Positions 14,317-23,155 of a stretch of DNA of 23,155 bases are shown piece by piece. The translations under genes and the position numbers were made by a program. The number at the start of each line of letters is the position of its first letter. Position 1 is the stretch's first letter. Under the pieces are notes generated by a model that was given only the letters and a program-made list of their open reading frames with translations, was not told the origin of the DNA and searched no databases. This stretch comes from CAZEIW01 sp964512305 (GTDB lineage Bacteria; Pseudomonadota; Gammaproteobacteria; Burkholderiales; Burkholderiaceae_F). The stretch is from the NCBI GenBank assembly GCA_964512305.1, contig CAZEIW010000061.1:1-23155 (forward strand), read 5' to 3'.

Positions 14317-15456
14317 TCAGAACAGGTCGTCTTCGCGCAGCGTCTCGAGGAAGGCCTCGATGCGGATGCGGAAGGGCCCGATCGGATTGGTGATGTCGAA
14401 TTCGAGGAACAGCGTCGGGACGCCGTTGTCCTCGAGGTGCCGCTTGAGGTCGGGATAGTCGCCTTCGTGCGGGTCGCAGAACTTCTGCTGCAGGAAGACC
14501 GCCGCGCGGGCGTTGTAGTCCTTCGCCAGCTTCAGCACGTGGTCGAAGCGGGTGTGGTTCGGGTAGTCCTTGGTCGGGCAGGCCGGACGATCGCAGTAGC
14601 GGTCGGCGATCGCCGCGTCCGGGCTGCCGTTGAGCCTTGCCTCGTTCCAGAAGTAGCGCGTGCCCGAACACTGGTCGTCGATCACGATGGTCGCGCCGAC
14701 CGACTCGACCATCGCCATGAAGCCGCAATCGTCGTTCTCGGAGCCGATCGTCATCAGGCGCACGCCCGGCTCGCGGCTCATCTTGCGCTCAGGCAGCGCG
14801 GCAAGCACCTTCTTCAGCTCGGCGTTGTGCTCGCGCTTGTCGATGAACTGGGCGGTCAGCGACGCGTAGATCGCGTCGAGCCCGGTCACGCGCGGGTTGT
14901 CCTCCTTGCGGTACTCGAAGAGCTGGCGCAGCAGGCGGCGATTCTCGTTGACGACCGCGATCGCGTCGTTGAGCATCGCGTCGGTAAGCGGCTTGCCGGT
15001 CAGCGTACCGAGGAACTCGCGGAAGCGTCCGATCTCGGCCGCATGCAGGCGCTTGGCGTGCGGGCTCTGCACGTCGTTGGGCATCGGGCAGTAGTAGTCC
15101 CACTCGACCGTCGGCACGTGCATGCGCCAGGAGGCGAAGGTCTGCCGGTACTGGATGCACGACTGCGTCAGCGTGACGCCCTGCGCGTAGTCGAACCGCC
15201 CCAGCAGGCCCTGCGCCAGCGAGTCGCGGCAAAATGGGCAGAACATGCCGAAGATGTGCGGCTCGGAGACGTTCTGCGGTTCGTGCGCGCCCAGCACGCG
15301 CACGGGCAGCATGCCGGCCGCGATCAGCAGCTCCTCCGGCGTGTAGGTGCACATGGTCGCGACGACCTGTCCGCCGTTGCGCTCCTTCCACGCGCGCGCG
15401 TAGTCGTGCCGCTTCTCGTACCAGTTCTTGAACTGGTCAAACAGTCCGTCGCCCAT
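14317..15456 (-). CDS. bzdN: Benzoyl-CoA reductase catalytic subunit BzdN (BcrC-like)
   Basis: This 379-residue protein belongs to the HgdB/BcrC family and is the first gene of the catabolic operon. Likely iron-sulfur ligands are C36 (TMCTYTPEEL), C73 and C76 (GMFCPFCRDS) and C100 (TQSCIQY); the Thr-Pro-Glu-Glu-Leu segment is a hallmark of the family. A later segment FCDPHEGDYP matches the substrate domain. The frame is open to 15519, but ATG at 15456 has GGGAGG about 11 bases upstream and agrees with the usual length of about 380. The extra 21 residues would be read from the regulatory region. The protein ends REDDLF. The enzyme is oxygen-sensitive and cytoplasmic. Confidence 0.94.
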   Translation of the reverse strand: MGDGLFDQFKNWYEKRHDYARAWKERNGGQVVATMCTYTPEELLIAAGMLPVRVLGAHEPQNVSEPHIFGMFCPFCRDSLAQGLLGRFDYAQGVTLTQSCIQYRQTFASWRMHVPTVEWDYYCPMPNDVQSPHAKRLHAAEIGRFREFLGTLTGKPLTDAMLNDAIAVVNENRRLLRQLFEYRKEDNPRVTGLDAIYASLTAQFIDKREHNAELKKVLAALPERKMSREPGVRLMTIGSENDDCGFMAMVESVGATIVIDDQCSGTRYFWNEARLNGSPDAAIADRYCDRPACPTKDYPNHTRFDHVLKLAKDYNARAAVFLQQKFCDPHEGDYPDLKRHLEDNGVPTLFLEFDITNPIGPFRIRIEAFLETLREDDLF

Positions 15457-15484
15457 CGTGCCCTGGCCTCCCAGCGGTTTTCGA

Positions 15485-15506
15485 CCGGCCGGCGTTGTCG
15501 GGCCGG
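15485..15506 (-). other. Short GC stem in the bzdN leader
   Basis: CCGGCC (15485-15490) and GGCCGG (15501-15506) can pair across a 10-base loop in the predicted 5' leader of bzdN, about 29 bases before the start codon. It could affect leader stability. No riboswitch consensus is seen. Confidence 0.35.
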
Positions 15507-15511
15507 CGATT

Positions 15512-15544
15512 TGCAACATAATGCATTCAATGCAATATGATGCA
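15512..15544 (-). promoter_or_regulatory. Phased TGCA operator array, proposed BzdR site I
   Basis: Four TGCA tetramers lie at 15512, 15522, 15531 and 15541, spaced 10, 9 and 10 bases, so all face the same side of the helix. BzdR of Azoarcus is known to bind TGCA-containing operators at the bzdN promoter and to release them with benzoyl-CoA. Using the activator box at 15572-15585 to place the transcription start near 15537, the array covers about -7 to +25, a position suited to repression. The match to the known motif is seen in sequence; binding is inferred. Confidence 0.8.
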
Positions 15545-15585
15545 TCTTTACCCAGGAGGGGTCAGGGGCTCTTGATCCACGTCAA
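15545..15585 (-). promoter_or_regulatory. Predicted bzdN promoter with FNR/AcpR-like activator box
   Basis: TTGAT-CCAC-GTCAA at 15572-15585 matches the FNR/CRP-type palindrome TTGAT-N4-ATCAA at nine of ten positions. In Azoarcus the FNR homologue AcpR activates the bzdN promoter under anoxia. If this is a class II site (centre at -41.5), the start of transcription is near 15537 and the -10 region falls in minus-strand TAAAGA (15550-15545), a weak hexamer, as expected for an activator-dependent promoter. The leader would be about 81 bases. Confidence 0.7.
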
Positions 15586-15599
15586 ACAGGCTTTGCGGC

Positions 15600-15630
15600 T
15601 GCACCGGCCGACGGCCGGGTGTGCAGTGCA
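15600..15630 (-). promoter_or_regulatory. Upstream TGCA copies, possible distal BzdR sites
   Basis: Three more TGCA tetramers occur at 15600, 15622 and 15627, upstream of the activator box and just behind the bzdR stop. Distal operators upstream of the AcpR site are known for the Azoarcus bzdN promoter, so these could be auxiliary sites. Single 4-base matches are weak evidence; the GTGCAGTGCA pair is the better candidate. Confidence 0.45.
15604..15618 (-). terminator. Stem-loop downstream of bzdR, possible attenuating terminator
   Basis: CCGGCC-GAC-GGCCGG forms a perfect 6-base stem with a 3-base loop 18-32 bases after the bzdR stop. There is no following T-run on the minus strand, so it may be only a weak or factor-dependent terminator, allowing partial read-through into bzdN. 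Confidence 0.35.
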
Positions 15631-15635
15631 ACAAA

Positions 15636-16514
15636 TCAGGCCGGGAGAGCCTTGAGAAGGTCGGCGAAAGCCTGCGGCACCGTGCGCCCGCTCGTATCGA
15701 CGACGGCGTCGGCCTTGCCGTACATCGCTTCGCGACCGACGAGGATGCGCTCGAGGTCCTTCATGGCTTCCCGGTTGTCGCTCATCGGGCGGTGGTCGCC
15801 CTGCCTCACCACGCGCGCCATGTGTTCCTCGGGGCTGGCCTTCAGCCAGATCGTGTAGCAGGACGTGAGCAGCTCGTCGAACGTCGCGGGCTCGGTGACG
15901 ATGCTGCCGCCAGGCGCCAGCACGAAGCGTCCGTGGCTGCGCAGCGTGGCTTGCAGCGCCCGCAGCTCGTAGCGCCGGTAGGCGGCCTGCCCGTAGAGCG
16001 AGAAGATCTCCGACAACGTCATGCCCGCCTCGCGCTCGATGGCCTCCGTCATCTGGATGAACGGCAACTGCAGGTGCGCCGCCAGCATCGCGCCGAGCGT
16101 CGTCTTGCCGGCGCCGCGCAGTCCGATCAGCGCGAACCGGCCGCGCCGTCCCGGGGCCTCGAAGTGGGTGAGCAGGATTTCGCGCGCCTGCTCCAGCCTG
16201 GCCGGCGCGAGCCGCCCCAGGTACTGGACGAGCAGCGTGAACTCGGGCGGCTGCTCCGGACCGACCCGTATCAGCTCCTCGAGCGGAATCCCCATCGCCT
16301 CGGCCACCTGGCGCAGGCGGATGATCGAGATGTTGCCCTCGCCGCCCTCCAGTTGCGCGAGGTAGCGCTCGGAGACGCTCGAGTCGCGAGCGAGGATCTT
16401 GCGGGTCATGCCGCGGCGCACCCGCAGATCGCGGATTCGCTCGCCCAGCTGGCGCAGGTAGGCGGCTTCCTCGCCGCGCTGGGCGGACTCGTGTTCCGAT
16501 CTGTTGTTCTTCAT
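15636..16514 (-). CDS. bzdR: BzdR: benzoyl-CoA-responsive repressor (HTH plus shikimate-kinase-like domain)
   Basis: This 292-residue regulator has an N-terminal HTH_3/Cro-like domain (about residues 18-82, with SSVSERYLAQLEGGEGNIS as recognition region) and a short linker. Its C-terminal domain resembles shikimate kinase I: P-loop GLRGAGKT (131-138), APGGSIV (200-206) and HRPMS (241-245). In Azoarcus, BzdR represses the bzdN promoter and the kinase-like domain binds benzoyl-CoA as inducer; the related BoxR controls box genes. Length (about 300) and position directly upstream of bzdN fit BzdR. The start at 16514 has no clear Shine-Dalgarno sequence, only a poor CCGGAG/TAGG stretch, which may keep the repressor level low; a start slightly upstream is possible. 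It could serve both bzd and boxA here. Confidence 0.93.
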   Translation of the reverse strand: MKNNRSEHESAQRGEEAAYLRQLGERIRDLRVRRGMTRKILARDSSVSERYLAQLEGGEGNISIIRLRQVAEAMGIPLEELIRVGPEQPPEFTLLVQYLGRLAPARLEQAREILLTHFEAPGRRGRFALIGLRGAGKTTLGAMLAAHLQLPFIQMTEAIEREAGMTLSEIFSLYGQAAYRRYELRALQATLRSHGRFVLAPGGSIVTEPATFDELLTSCYTIWLKASPEEHMARVVRQGDHRPMSDNREAMKDLERILVGREAMYGKADAVVDTSGRTVPQAFADLLKALPA

Positions 16515-16614
16515 CAACAGTGAGAACCTAGGCTCCGGGAGTACATGCACTATACTGCCGATCACGGGGCAAGTGGTATAGGGGTAGGGGTACCGGAATC
16601 CGGAAGGGATCGCC
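16515..16614. promoter_or_regulatory. Divergent bzdR/gcdH promoter region with a TGCA next to the -10 candidates
   Basis: These 100 bases separate bzdR (minus) from gcdH (plus). TATACT at 16551-16556 is a plus-strand -10 candidate; TATAGT on the minus strand (16554-16549) is a candidate for bzdR, giving a leader of about 28 bases. A single TGCA at 16546-16549 abuts both, so BzdR autoregulation is possible. No convincing -35 is seen for either. GGAAGGG precedes the gcdH ATG. Confidence 0.45.
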
Positions 16615-17802
<1,188 letters not shown>

Positions 17803-17814
17803 TCAGATCGGACG

Positions 17815-18234
17815 ATGCCTCGCATCCACACGCATCGCCTGCGCATCGCGTTCTCCGACTGCGACCCGGCGCAGATCGTCTTCTACGCGAACTACTTCAA
17901 GTGGTTCGACATCGGCGCGCGCGAGTTCTTCACCGCCTGCGGCGTGCCGAGCTGGCGCCAGACCGAGCGCGAGCGCGGGATCATCGGCGTTCCGCTGGTC
18001 GATGCGAGCGCCAGGTTCCTCAACCCGGCGACCTACGGCGAGGACATCGAGATCGAATCCTCGATCGAGCAGTGGCGCGCCAGGAGCTTCGTGATGAAGC
18101 ACGTCGCCCGCCGCGATGCCACCGTGCTCGCGCAGGGGCGCGAAGTGCGCGTGTTCGCGATCCGCGATCCCGACGATCCGCTGCGAATCAAGGCGATCGA
18201 CATTCCCGCCGACTTCCGGGCGCAGTGCGAATGA
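17815..18234 (+). CDS. 4-hydroxybenzoyl-CoA-type hotdog thioesterase
   Basis: This 139-residue hotdog-fold protein closely follows the Pseudomonas 4-hydroxybenzoyl-CoA thioesterase plan. FSDCDPAQIVFYANYFKWFD (13-32) holds the catalytic Asp at position 17, as in that enzyme, and WRQTERERGIIGVPLV and RSFVMKH follow at the expected places. It would hydrolyse benzoyl-CoA or hydroxybenzoyl-CoA. A related benzoyl-CoA thioesterase in Azoarcus has been proposed to free CoA when substituted benzoyl-CoA analogues accumulate. Context supports that overflow role; the exact acyl group is unknown. It starts 12 bases after gcdH with a weak ribosome site, suggesting translational coupling. Confidence 0.88.
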   Translation: MPRIHTHRLRIAFSDCDPAQIVFYANYFKWFDIGAREFFTACGVPSWRQTERERGIIGVPLVDASARFLNPATYGEDIEIESSIEQWRARSFVMKHVARRDATVLAQGREVRVFAIRDPDDPLRIKAIDIPADFRAQCE

Positions 18235-18243
18235 CCGAGACCT

Positions 18244-18282
18244 CCCCTCTCCCGCTTGCGGGAGAGGGGCCGGGGGTGAGGG
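18244..18282. repeat. REP-like palindromic element, copy 3, between convergent genes
   Basis: The same 12-base stem as copies 1 and 2 (18244-18269, TT spacer) is followed by the GGGGGTGAGGG tail. It sits in the 57-base space between the convergent thioesterase and boxA genes, where its stable hairpin could act as a bidirectional transcription barrier or 3'-end protector. It lacks a T-run. Confidence 0.85.
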
Positions 18283-18291
18283 CACGCCCGC

Positions 18292-19548
18292 TCAGTACGT
18301 CTCGATGTGGAACCGTGCCTTGCGCAGCAGCTGCGGCCGCAGCGCGTCCCAGTCGGCGCCGCGCGCGCGGCAGATGTCGCGGAAAGCCTCGATCACGCCG
18401 GCTTCCATGCCCTTGAGGCCGCAGATGTAGACGTAGCACTCGTCGTCGGCCAGCATCGCGAACACCTTGTCGGCCCGCTCGCGGATCAGGTCCTGCACGT
18501 ACTTCTTGGCCTCGCCGGCAACGCGCGAAAACGCGAGGTTGATGTCGATGAATTCCTTCGGCAGCTTCATGAGCGGGCCGAAATAGGGCAGCTCGCTGGC
18601 GGCGCGGGCGCCGAAAAACAGCAGCAGCTCGCCGCCCTCGCCGCGTTCGATGCGCCGGCGGCGGCGCTCGGTCATCGCGCGCATCGGCGCGGACCCCGTG
18701 CCCGTGCAGATCATCATCAGCGAGGAACCGGCGTGATTGGGCATCAGGAAGCTCGTGCCGTACGGCCCGGTGACCTGCACCCGGTCTCCCCTGCGCAGGT
18801 CGCACAGGTAGTTCGAGCAGACGCCGCGGACGGGCCGGCCTTCGTGGTCCTCGGTGACCCGCTTCACCGTCAGCGCGATGTTGTTGTAGTGCGGGCGCTC
18901 GCCCTCGCGCGGGCTCGCCACCGAGTACATGCGCAGCAGATGCGGCCTGCCGTGCTCGTCGGCGCCCGGCGCGACGATGCCGATCGACTGGCCCTCGAGC
19001 ACCGGGAACGGGGTGTTGCCGAAGTCGATCACGATGTGCCGGATGTCGCTCGACGCGTCGTCCGCCGTCAGCCGGTAGATGCCGGTCACGGTCGCCGTGG
19101 CCGGGTTCTCGGGCGCGTACAGGTTCACGTACGGGTGCGAGGCCGACCAGGGGGCGAGCGCCGGCCCGCCATGGCCGGCCGAGGCGATCCCGGTGATCTG
19201 CCGCACCACCTCCGGGATGTCGGCTGCCGCCGCCGCGGGGCCGGCCGTGGCCGCCTCGACGCTGTCGAGCTCGGTGGTCGCCGGCAGCGAATCCCAGCCG
19301 AACTGGTCCACCAGCGTGTACGGCTTCGCCTGGACGACATTGCGCCAGCTGTCGATGGCGCCGGTCGGGCATGGCGGCACGCACGCGAGGCAGCCTTTGC
19401 ACGCCTCGAACTTCACCACGTAGTTGCGTTCGCTGTGCGTGATCGCGTCGACCGGGCAGGTCTCTTCGCACGTGTTGCAGCGAATGCAGATGTCCGGATC
19501 GATAAGGTGCTGGCGAACCAGCCCGGCGGGGTCGATCCGCGCGTTCAT
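18292..19548 (-). CDS. boxA: BoxA: reductase component of benzoyl-CoA 2,3-epoxidase
   Basis: This 418-residue protein has two N-terminal [4Fe-4S] ferredoxin motifs (C21, C24, C27, C31 and C50, C53, C56, C60). After a variable Ala-rich linker (about 85-130) comes an FNR-type flavin reductase: FAD motif RMYSVAS (206-212), GVCSNYL (242-248) and nucleotide motif CTGTGSAP (281-288), ending HIETY. BoxA passes electrons from NADPH to the BoxB epoxidase in the aerobic box pathway. No boxB or boxC lies within the window, so the partner genes must be elsewhere. It is convergent with the thioesterase gene and divergent from the ligase gene. Presence of an aerobic pathway gene inside an anaerobic locus suggests a facultative lifestyle with both routes sharing benzoyl-CoA. 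Confidence 0.93.
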   Translation of the reverse strand: MNARIDPAGLVRQHLIDPDICIRCNTCEETCPVDAITHSERNYVVKFEACKGCLACVPPCPTGAIDSWRNVVQAKPYTLVDQFGWDSLPATTELDSVEAATAGPAAAAADIPEVVRQITGIASAGHGGPALAPWSASHPYVNLYAPENPATATVTGIYRLTADDASSDIRHIVIDFGNTPFPVLEGQSIGIVAPGADEHGRPHLLRMYSVASPREGERPHYNNIALTVKRVTEDHEGRPVRGVCSNYLCDLRRGDRVQVTGPYGTSFLMPNHAGSSLMMICTGTGSAPMRAMTERRRRRIERGEGGELLLFFGARAASELPYFGPLMKLPKEFIDINLAFSRVAGEAKKYVQDLIRERADKVFAMLADDECYVYICGLKGMEAGVIEAFRDICRARGADWDALRPQLLRKARFHIETY

Positions 19549-19672
19549 CGATCGGCTTCTCGTGCGGGAGCGTCAGGGAGCGTCAATTCGCTTATATCAT
19601 ACGGCCGGCGGCCGACGGGTCCCGGGTCTCGTCTCGAAAGGCCCCGCCGGAACGCCGCCACGAGGAGACACC
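19549..19672. promoter_or_regulatory. Divergent boxA/ligase control region with tandem decamer
   Basis: This 124-base region contains a perfect tandem 10-base repeat GGGAGCGTCA at 19566-19585. It is followed by an AT-rich patch with TATCAT (19595-19600, plus) and TATAAG (19596-19591, minus) as -10 candidates. Clear -35 boxes, TGCA tetramers and FNR boxes are absent. GAGGAG sits 6 bases before the ligase ATG. Confidence 0.5.
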
Positions 19673-21301
<1,629 letters not shown>

Positions 21302-21371
21302 CCGGACCTCGCAGGGTCCCGCCTGCGGTTGCGCCGAACCAACGCCCAGCGAACAACGGAGGAGGGACTTC

Positions 21372-22541
21372 ATGAGCAAGACCGGGACCGTGGCCGCATT
21401 CGCCGCCGCCCTTGCGGCGGCAGCCGTCGCGTCGATCGTGCACGCGCAGCCTGCCGGCAAGCTGAAGGTCGGCCTGATGCTGCCGTACACGGGAACCTAC
21501 GCGGCGCTCGGCAATGCGATCACCAACGGCTTCAAGCAGTACGTCGCCGAGAACGGCGGCAGGCTCGGCGGCCGCGAGATCGAGTATTTCGTCGTCGACG
21601 ACGAATCCGATCCGGCGAAGGCGACCGAGAACGTCAACAAGCTCGTCAAGCGCGACCAGGTCGACGTGCTCGTCGGCACCGTGCATTCGGGCGTGGCGCT
21701 CGCGATGGCCAAGGTCGCGCGCGAGACCGAAACGCTGATGATCGATCCGAACGCGGGCGCCGACGAGCTGACCGGCGCGCTGTGCGCGCCCAATTTCTTC
21801 CGCACGTCGTTCACCAACTGGCAGCCCGCCTACGCGATGGGCGAGTACGCCGGCCGCAAGCACAAGACCGCCGTGACGCTGACCTGGAAGTACGCGGCCG
21901 GCCAGCAGTCGGTCGACGGCTTCAAGGAGGCCTTCGAGAAGGCGGGCGGCAAGGTGGTCAAGGAGCTGACGCTGCCGTTCCCGAACGTCGAATTCCAGCC
22001 GTTCCTGACCGAGATCGCGTCGATCAAGCCTGAAGCCGTCTACGTGTTCTTCGCCGGCGCCGGCGCCGCCAAGTTCGTCAAGGACTACGCTGCCGCGGGC
22101 CTGAAAAACTCGATCCCGCTGTACGGCCCGGGCTTCGTCACCGACGGCACGCTCGAGGCCATGGGCGACTCGGGCCAGGGCCTGGTGACCGCGCTGCACT
22201 ACGCCGACAACCTCGGCACGGCGAAGGACAAGGCGTTCCGCGCCGGCTACGAGAAGATCTACAAGGCGCAGCCCGACGTCTACGCGGTGCAGGGCTACGA
22301 CGCGGCGCAATTGCTCGGGGCCGGCCTGGCCGCGGTCAACGGCGACGCGAGCAGGAAGGCCGAGCTGATCAAGGCGCTCGAGGCGGCGAAGGTCGAAAGC
22401 CCGCGCGGGCCGTTTGCGCTGTCGAAGGCGCACAACCCGGTGCAGGACTTCTACCTGCGCAAGGCCGAGGGGCACGACAACAAGGTCGTCGAGACCGTCG
22501 TCAAGGCCCTGGCCGACCCGGCGCGCGGCTGCAAGATGTGA
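21372..22541 (+). CDS. bzdB1: Liv-type periplasmic substrate-binding protein for aromatic acids
   Basis: This 389-residue protein has a Sec signal peptide (Ala-rich, probable cleavage after A25 in IVHA-QP) and the Peripla_BP_6 fold: KVGLMLPYTGTYAALG, DDESDPAKATENVNKLV and VDVLVGTVHSGVALAM. It is the binding component of a branched-chain-amino-acid-like ABC importer. In Azoarcus, bzdB genes next to the ligase encode such a transporter for benzoate; position here is the same, but the ligand is inferred. GGAGGAGG lies before the ATG at 21372. A weak 6-base hairpin (21310-21327) in the gap from the ligase gene is not enough to call a terminator, so the genes are probably one operon. Confidence 0.88.
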   Translation: MSKTGTVAAFAAALAAAAVASIVHAQPAGKLKVGLMLPYTGTYAALGNAITNGFKQYVAENGGRLGGREIEYFVVDDESDPAKATENVNKLVKRDQVDVLVGTVHSGVALAMAKVARETETLMIDPNAGADELTGALCAPNFFRTSFTNWQPAYAMGEYAGRKHKTAVTLTWKYAAGQQSVDGFKEAFEKAGGKVVKELTLPFPNVEFQPFLTEIASIKPEAVYVFFAGAGAAKFVKDYAAAGLKNSIPLYGPGFVTDGTLEAMGDSGQGLVTALHYADNLGTAKDKAFRAGYEKIYKAQPDVYAVQGYDAAQLLGAGLAAVNGDASRKAELIKALEAAKVESPRGPFALSKAHNPVQDFYLRKAEGHDNKVVETVVKALADPARGCKM

Positions 22542-22626
22542 CCGTGCGGGCCGCCGCCTCGCACGACGCAACCGCCAAGGCGCGCGCGCGGCGCGCCCGT
22601 TCGCCCGCGCCCGCGCGCCGAGGCCG

Positions 22627-23155
22627 ATGGATACGTCGCTGCTGATCCAGGTCCTGAACGCGGTCCAATACGGGCTGCTGCTTTTCCTCGTCGCCAGCGG
22701 GCTCACGCTCGTGTTCGGCATCATGGGCATCATCAACCTCGCGCACGGCAGCTTCTACATGCTCGGCGCGTACCTCGCGTTCGCACTCACCTCGCTGACC
22801 GGCAACCTGCTGCTCGCGATCGCCTTGGGAGTGCCGCTGGCGCTCGCGTTCGGCGCCGCCCTCGAATGGCTGCTGTTCGCCCGGCTTTACAGGCGCAACC
22901 ATCTCGAGCAAGTGCTGCTGACCTACGGCCTGATCCTGATCTTCGAGGAGCTGCGCAGCCTCGCGCTCGGCGACGACGTGCACGGCGTGGCGGTCCCGGC
23001 GCTCTTCGGCGCGTCGATCCCGCTCAACGAAACCCTGAGCTACCCGGTCTACCGCCTGCTGATCTCGGTGGTCTGCCTGCTGATCGCGGCCGGGCTGTAC
23101 GTGCTGATCCGGCGCACGCGCCTGGGCATGATGATCCGCGCCGGCAGCCACGATC
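22627..23155 (+). CDS. bzdB2: LivH-type ABC transporter permease, N-terminal part (cut by window edge)
   Basis: 176 residues are visible and the frame is open at the window edge. It begins MDTSLLIQVLNAVQYGLLLF and has LTLVFGIMGIINLAHGSFYMLG, the hallmark of LivH permeases, followed by several more hydrophobic helices and a cytoplasmic RRTRLGMMIRAG segment. It would form the inner-membrane channel with a LivM partner expected downstream. GAGG lies five bases before the ATG; the 85-base gap from the binding protein is rich in GC and holds no other gene. Specificity for benzoate is inferred from context. Confidence 0.9.
   Translation, partial: MDTSLLIQVLNAVQYGLLLFLVASGLTLVFGIMGIINLAHGSFYMLGAYLAFALTSLTGNLLLAIALGVPLALAFGAALEWLLFARLYRRNHLEQVLLTYGLILIFEELRSLALGDDVHGVAVPALFGASIPLNETLSYPVYRLLISVVCLLIAAGLYVLIRRTRLGMMIRAGSHD

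Noticed and set aside
12992..14728. A 578-residue form of BzdO
   Set aside because: The extra N-terminus overlaps bzdN in another frame; ATG at 14302 has a ribosome site and gives the family length.
14293..15540. Plus-strand frame of 415 codons opposite bzdN
   Set aside because: It is rich in Arg, Val and Ala with no motif and covers a clear catalytic subunit gene on the other strand.
21310..21327. Hairpin CGCAGG/CCTGCG between ligase and binding protein
   Set aside because: Only six base pairs and no T-run, within a 70-base intra-operon gap; not supportable as a terminator.

Overview
The window is high-GC DNA (roughly two thirds G+C by eye) carrying an almost complete anaerobic benzoate degradation locus of the Azoarcus 'bzd' type. 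Gene content, gene order, the BzdR-type regulator and a 'box' pathway gene next door point to a denitrifying betaproteobacterium related to Azoarcus/Aromatoleum/Thauera. That is an inference from gene content; no rRNA is present.

Left part (minus strand, right to left): bzdR (16514-15636), a regulated promoter region (about 15457-15635), then one long tightly packed transcription unit. This holds the benzoyl-CoA reductase subunits bzdN, O, P, Q; ferredoxin bzdM; three poorly understood genes in the S, T, U positions (a CxxC mini-protein, a GNAT acetyltransferase, a PHP-domain hydrolase); the iron-sulfur flavoprotein bzdV; the ring-hydration and ring-opening enzymes bzdW (dienoyl-CoA hydratase), bzdX (hydroxyacyl-CoA dehydrogenase) and bzdY (oxo-acyl-CoA hydrolase); SDR bzdZ; and a PaaY-like hexapeptide protein. 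Beyond it, same strand, lie a hemerythrin, a polytopic membrane protein and the 5' part of a nitronate monooxygenase-like gene cut by the window edge.

Right part: divergent from bzdR are gcdH (glutaryl-CoA dehydrogenase) and a 4-hydroxybenzoyl-CoA-type thioesterase. They converge on boxA (minus), the reductase component of the aerobic benzoyl-CoA epoxidase. Divergent from boxA are a benzoate-CoA ligase (bzdA-like), a Liv-type periplasmic binding protein and the start of its permease, which runs off the right edge.

Together the genes encode benzoate import, activation to benzoyl-CoA, ATP-driven ring reduction fed by ferredoxin and BzdV, modified beta-oxidation to a C7 dicarboxylyl-CoA, and glutaryl-CoA to crotonyl-CoA conversion. 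The region upstream of bzdN has four TGCA tetramers spaced 10, 9 and 10 bp plus an FNR/AcpR-like box, matching the known logic of BzdR repression with anaerobic activation. Less expected observations are a shared acidic DDLF-like C-terminus on BzdN, BzdV and (approximately) BzdS, a PHP protein whose last 14 residues come from a REP-like palindrome, a BzdP subunit that lacks the usual ASKHA DxGGQD motif, and an oxygen/NO-sensing-like gene tail.
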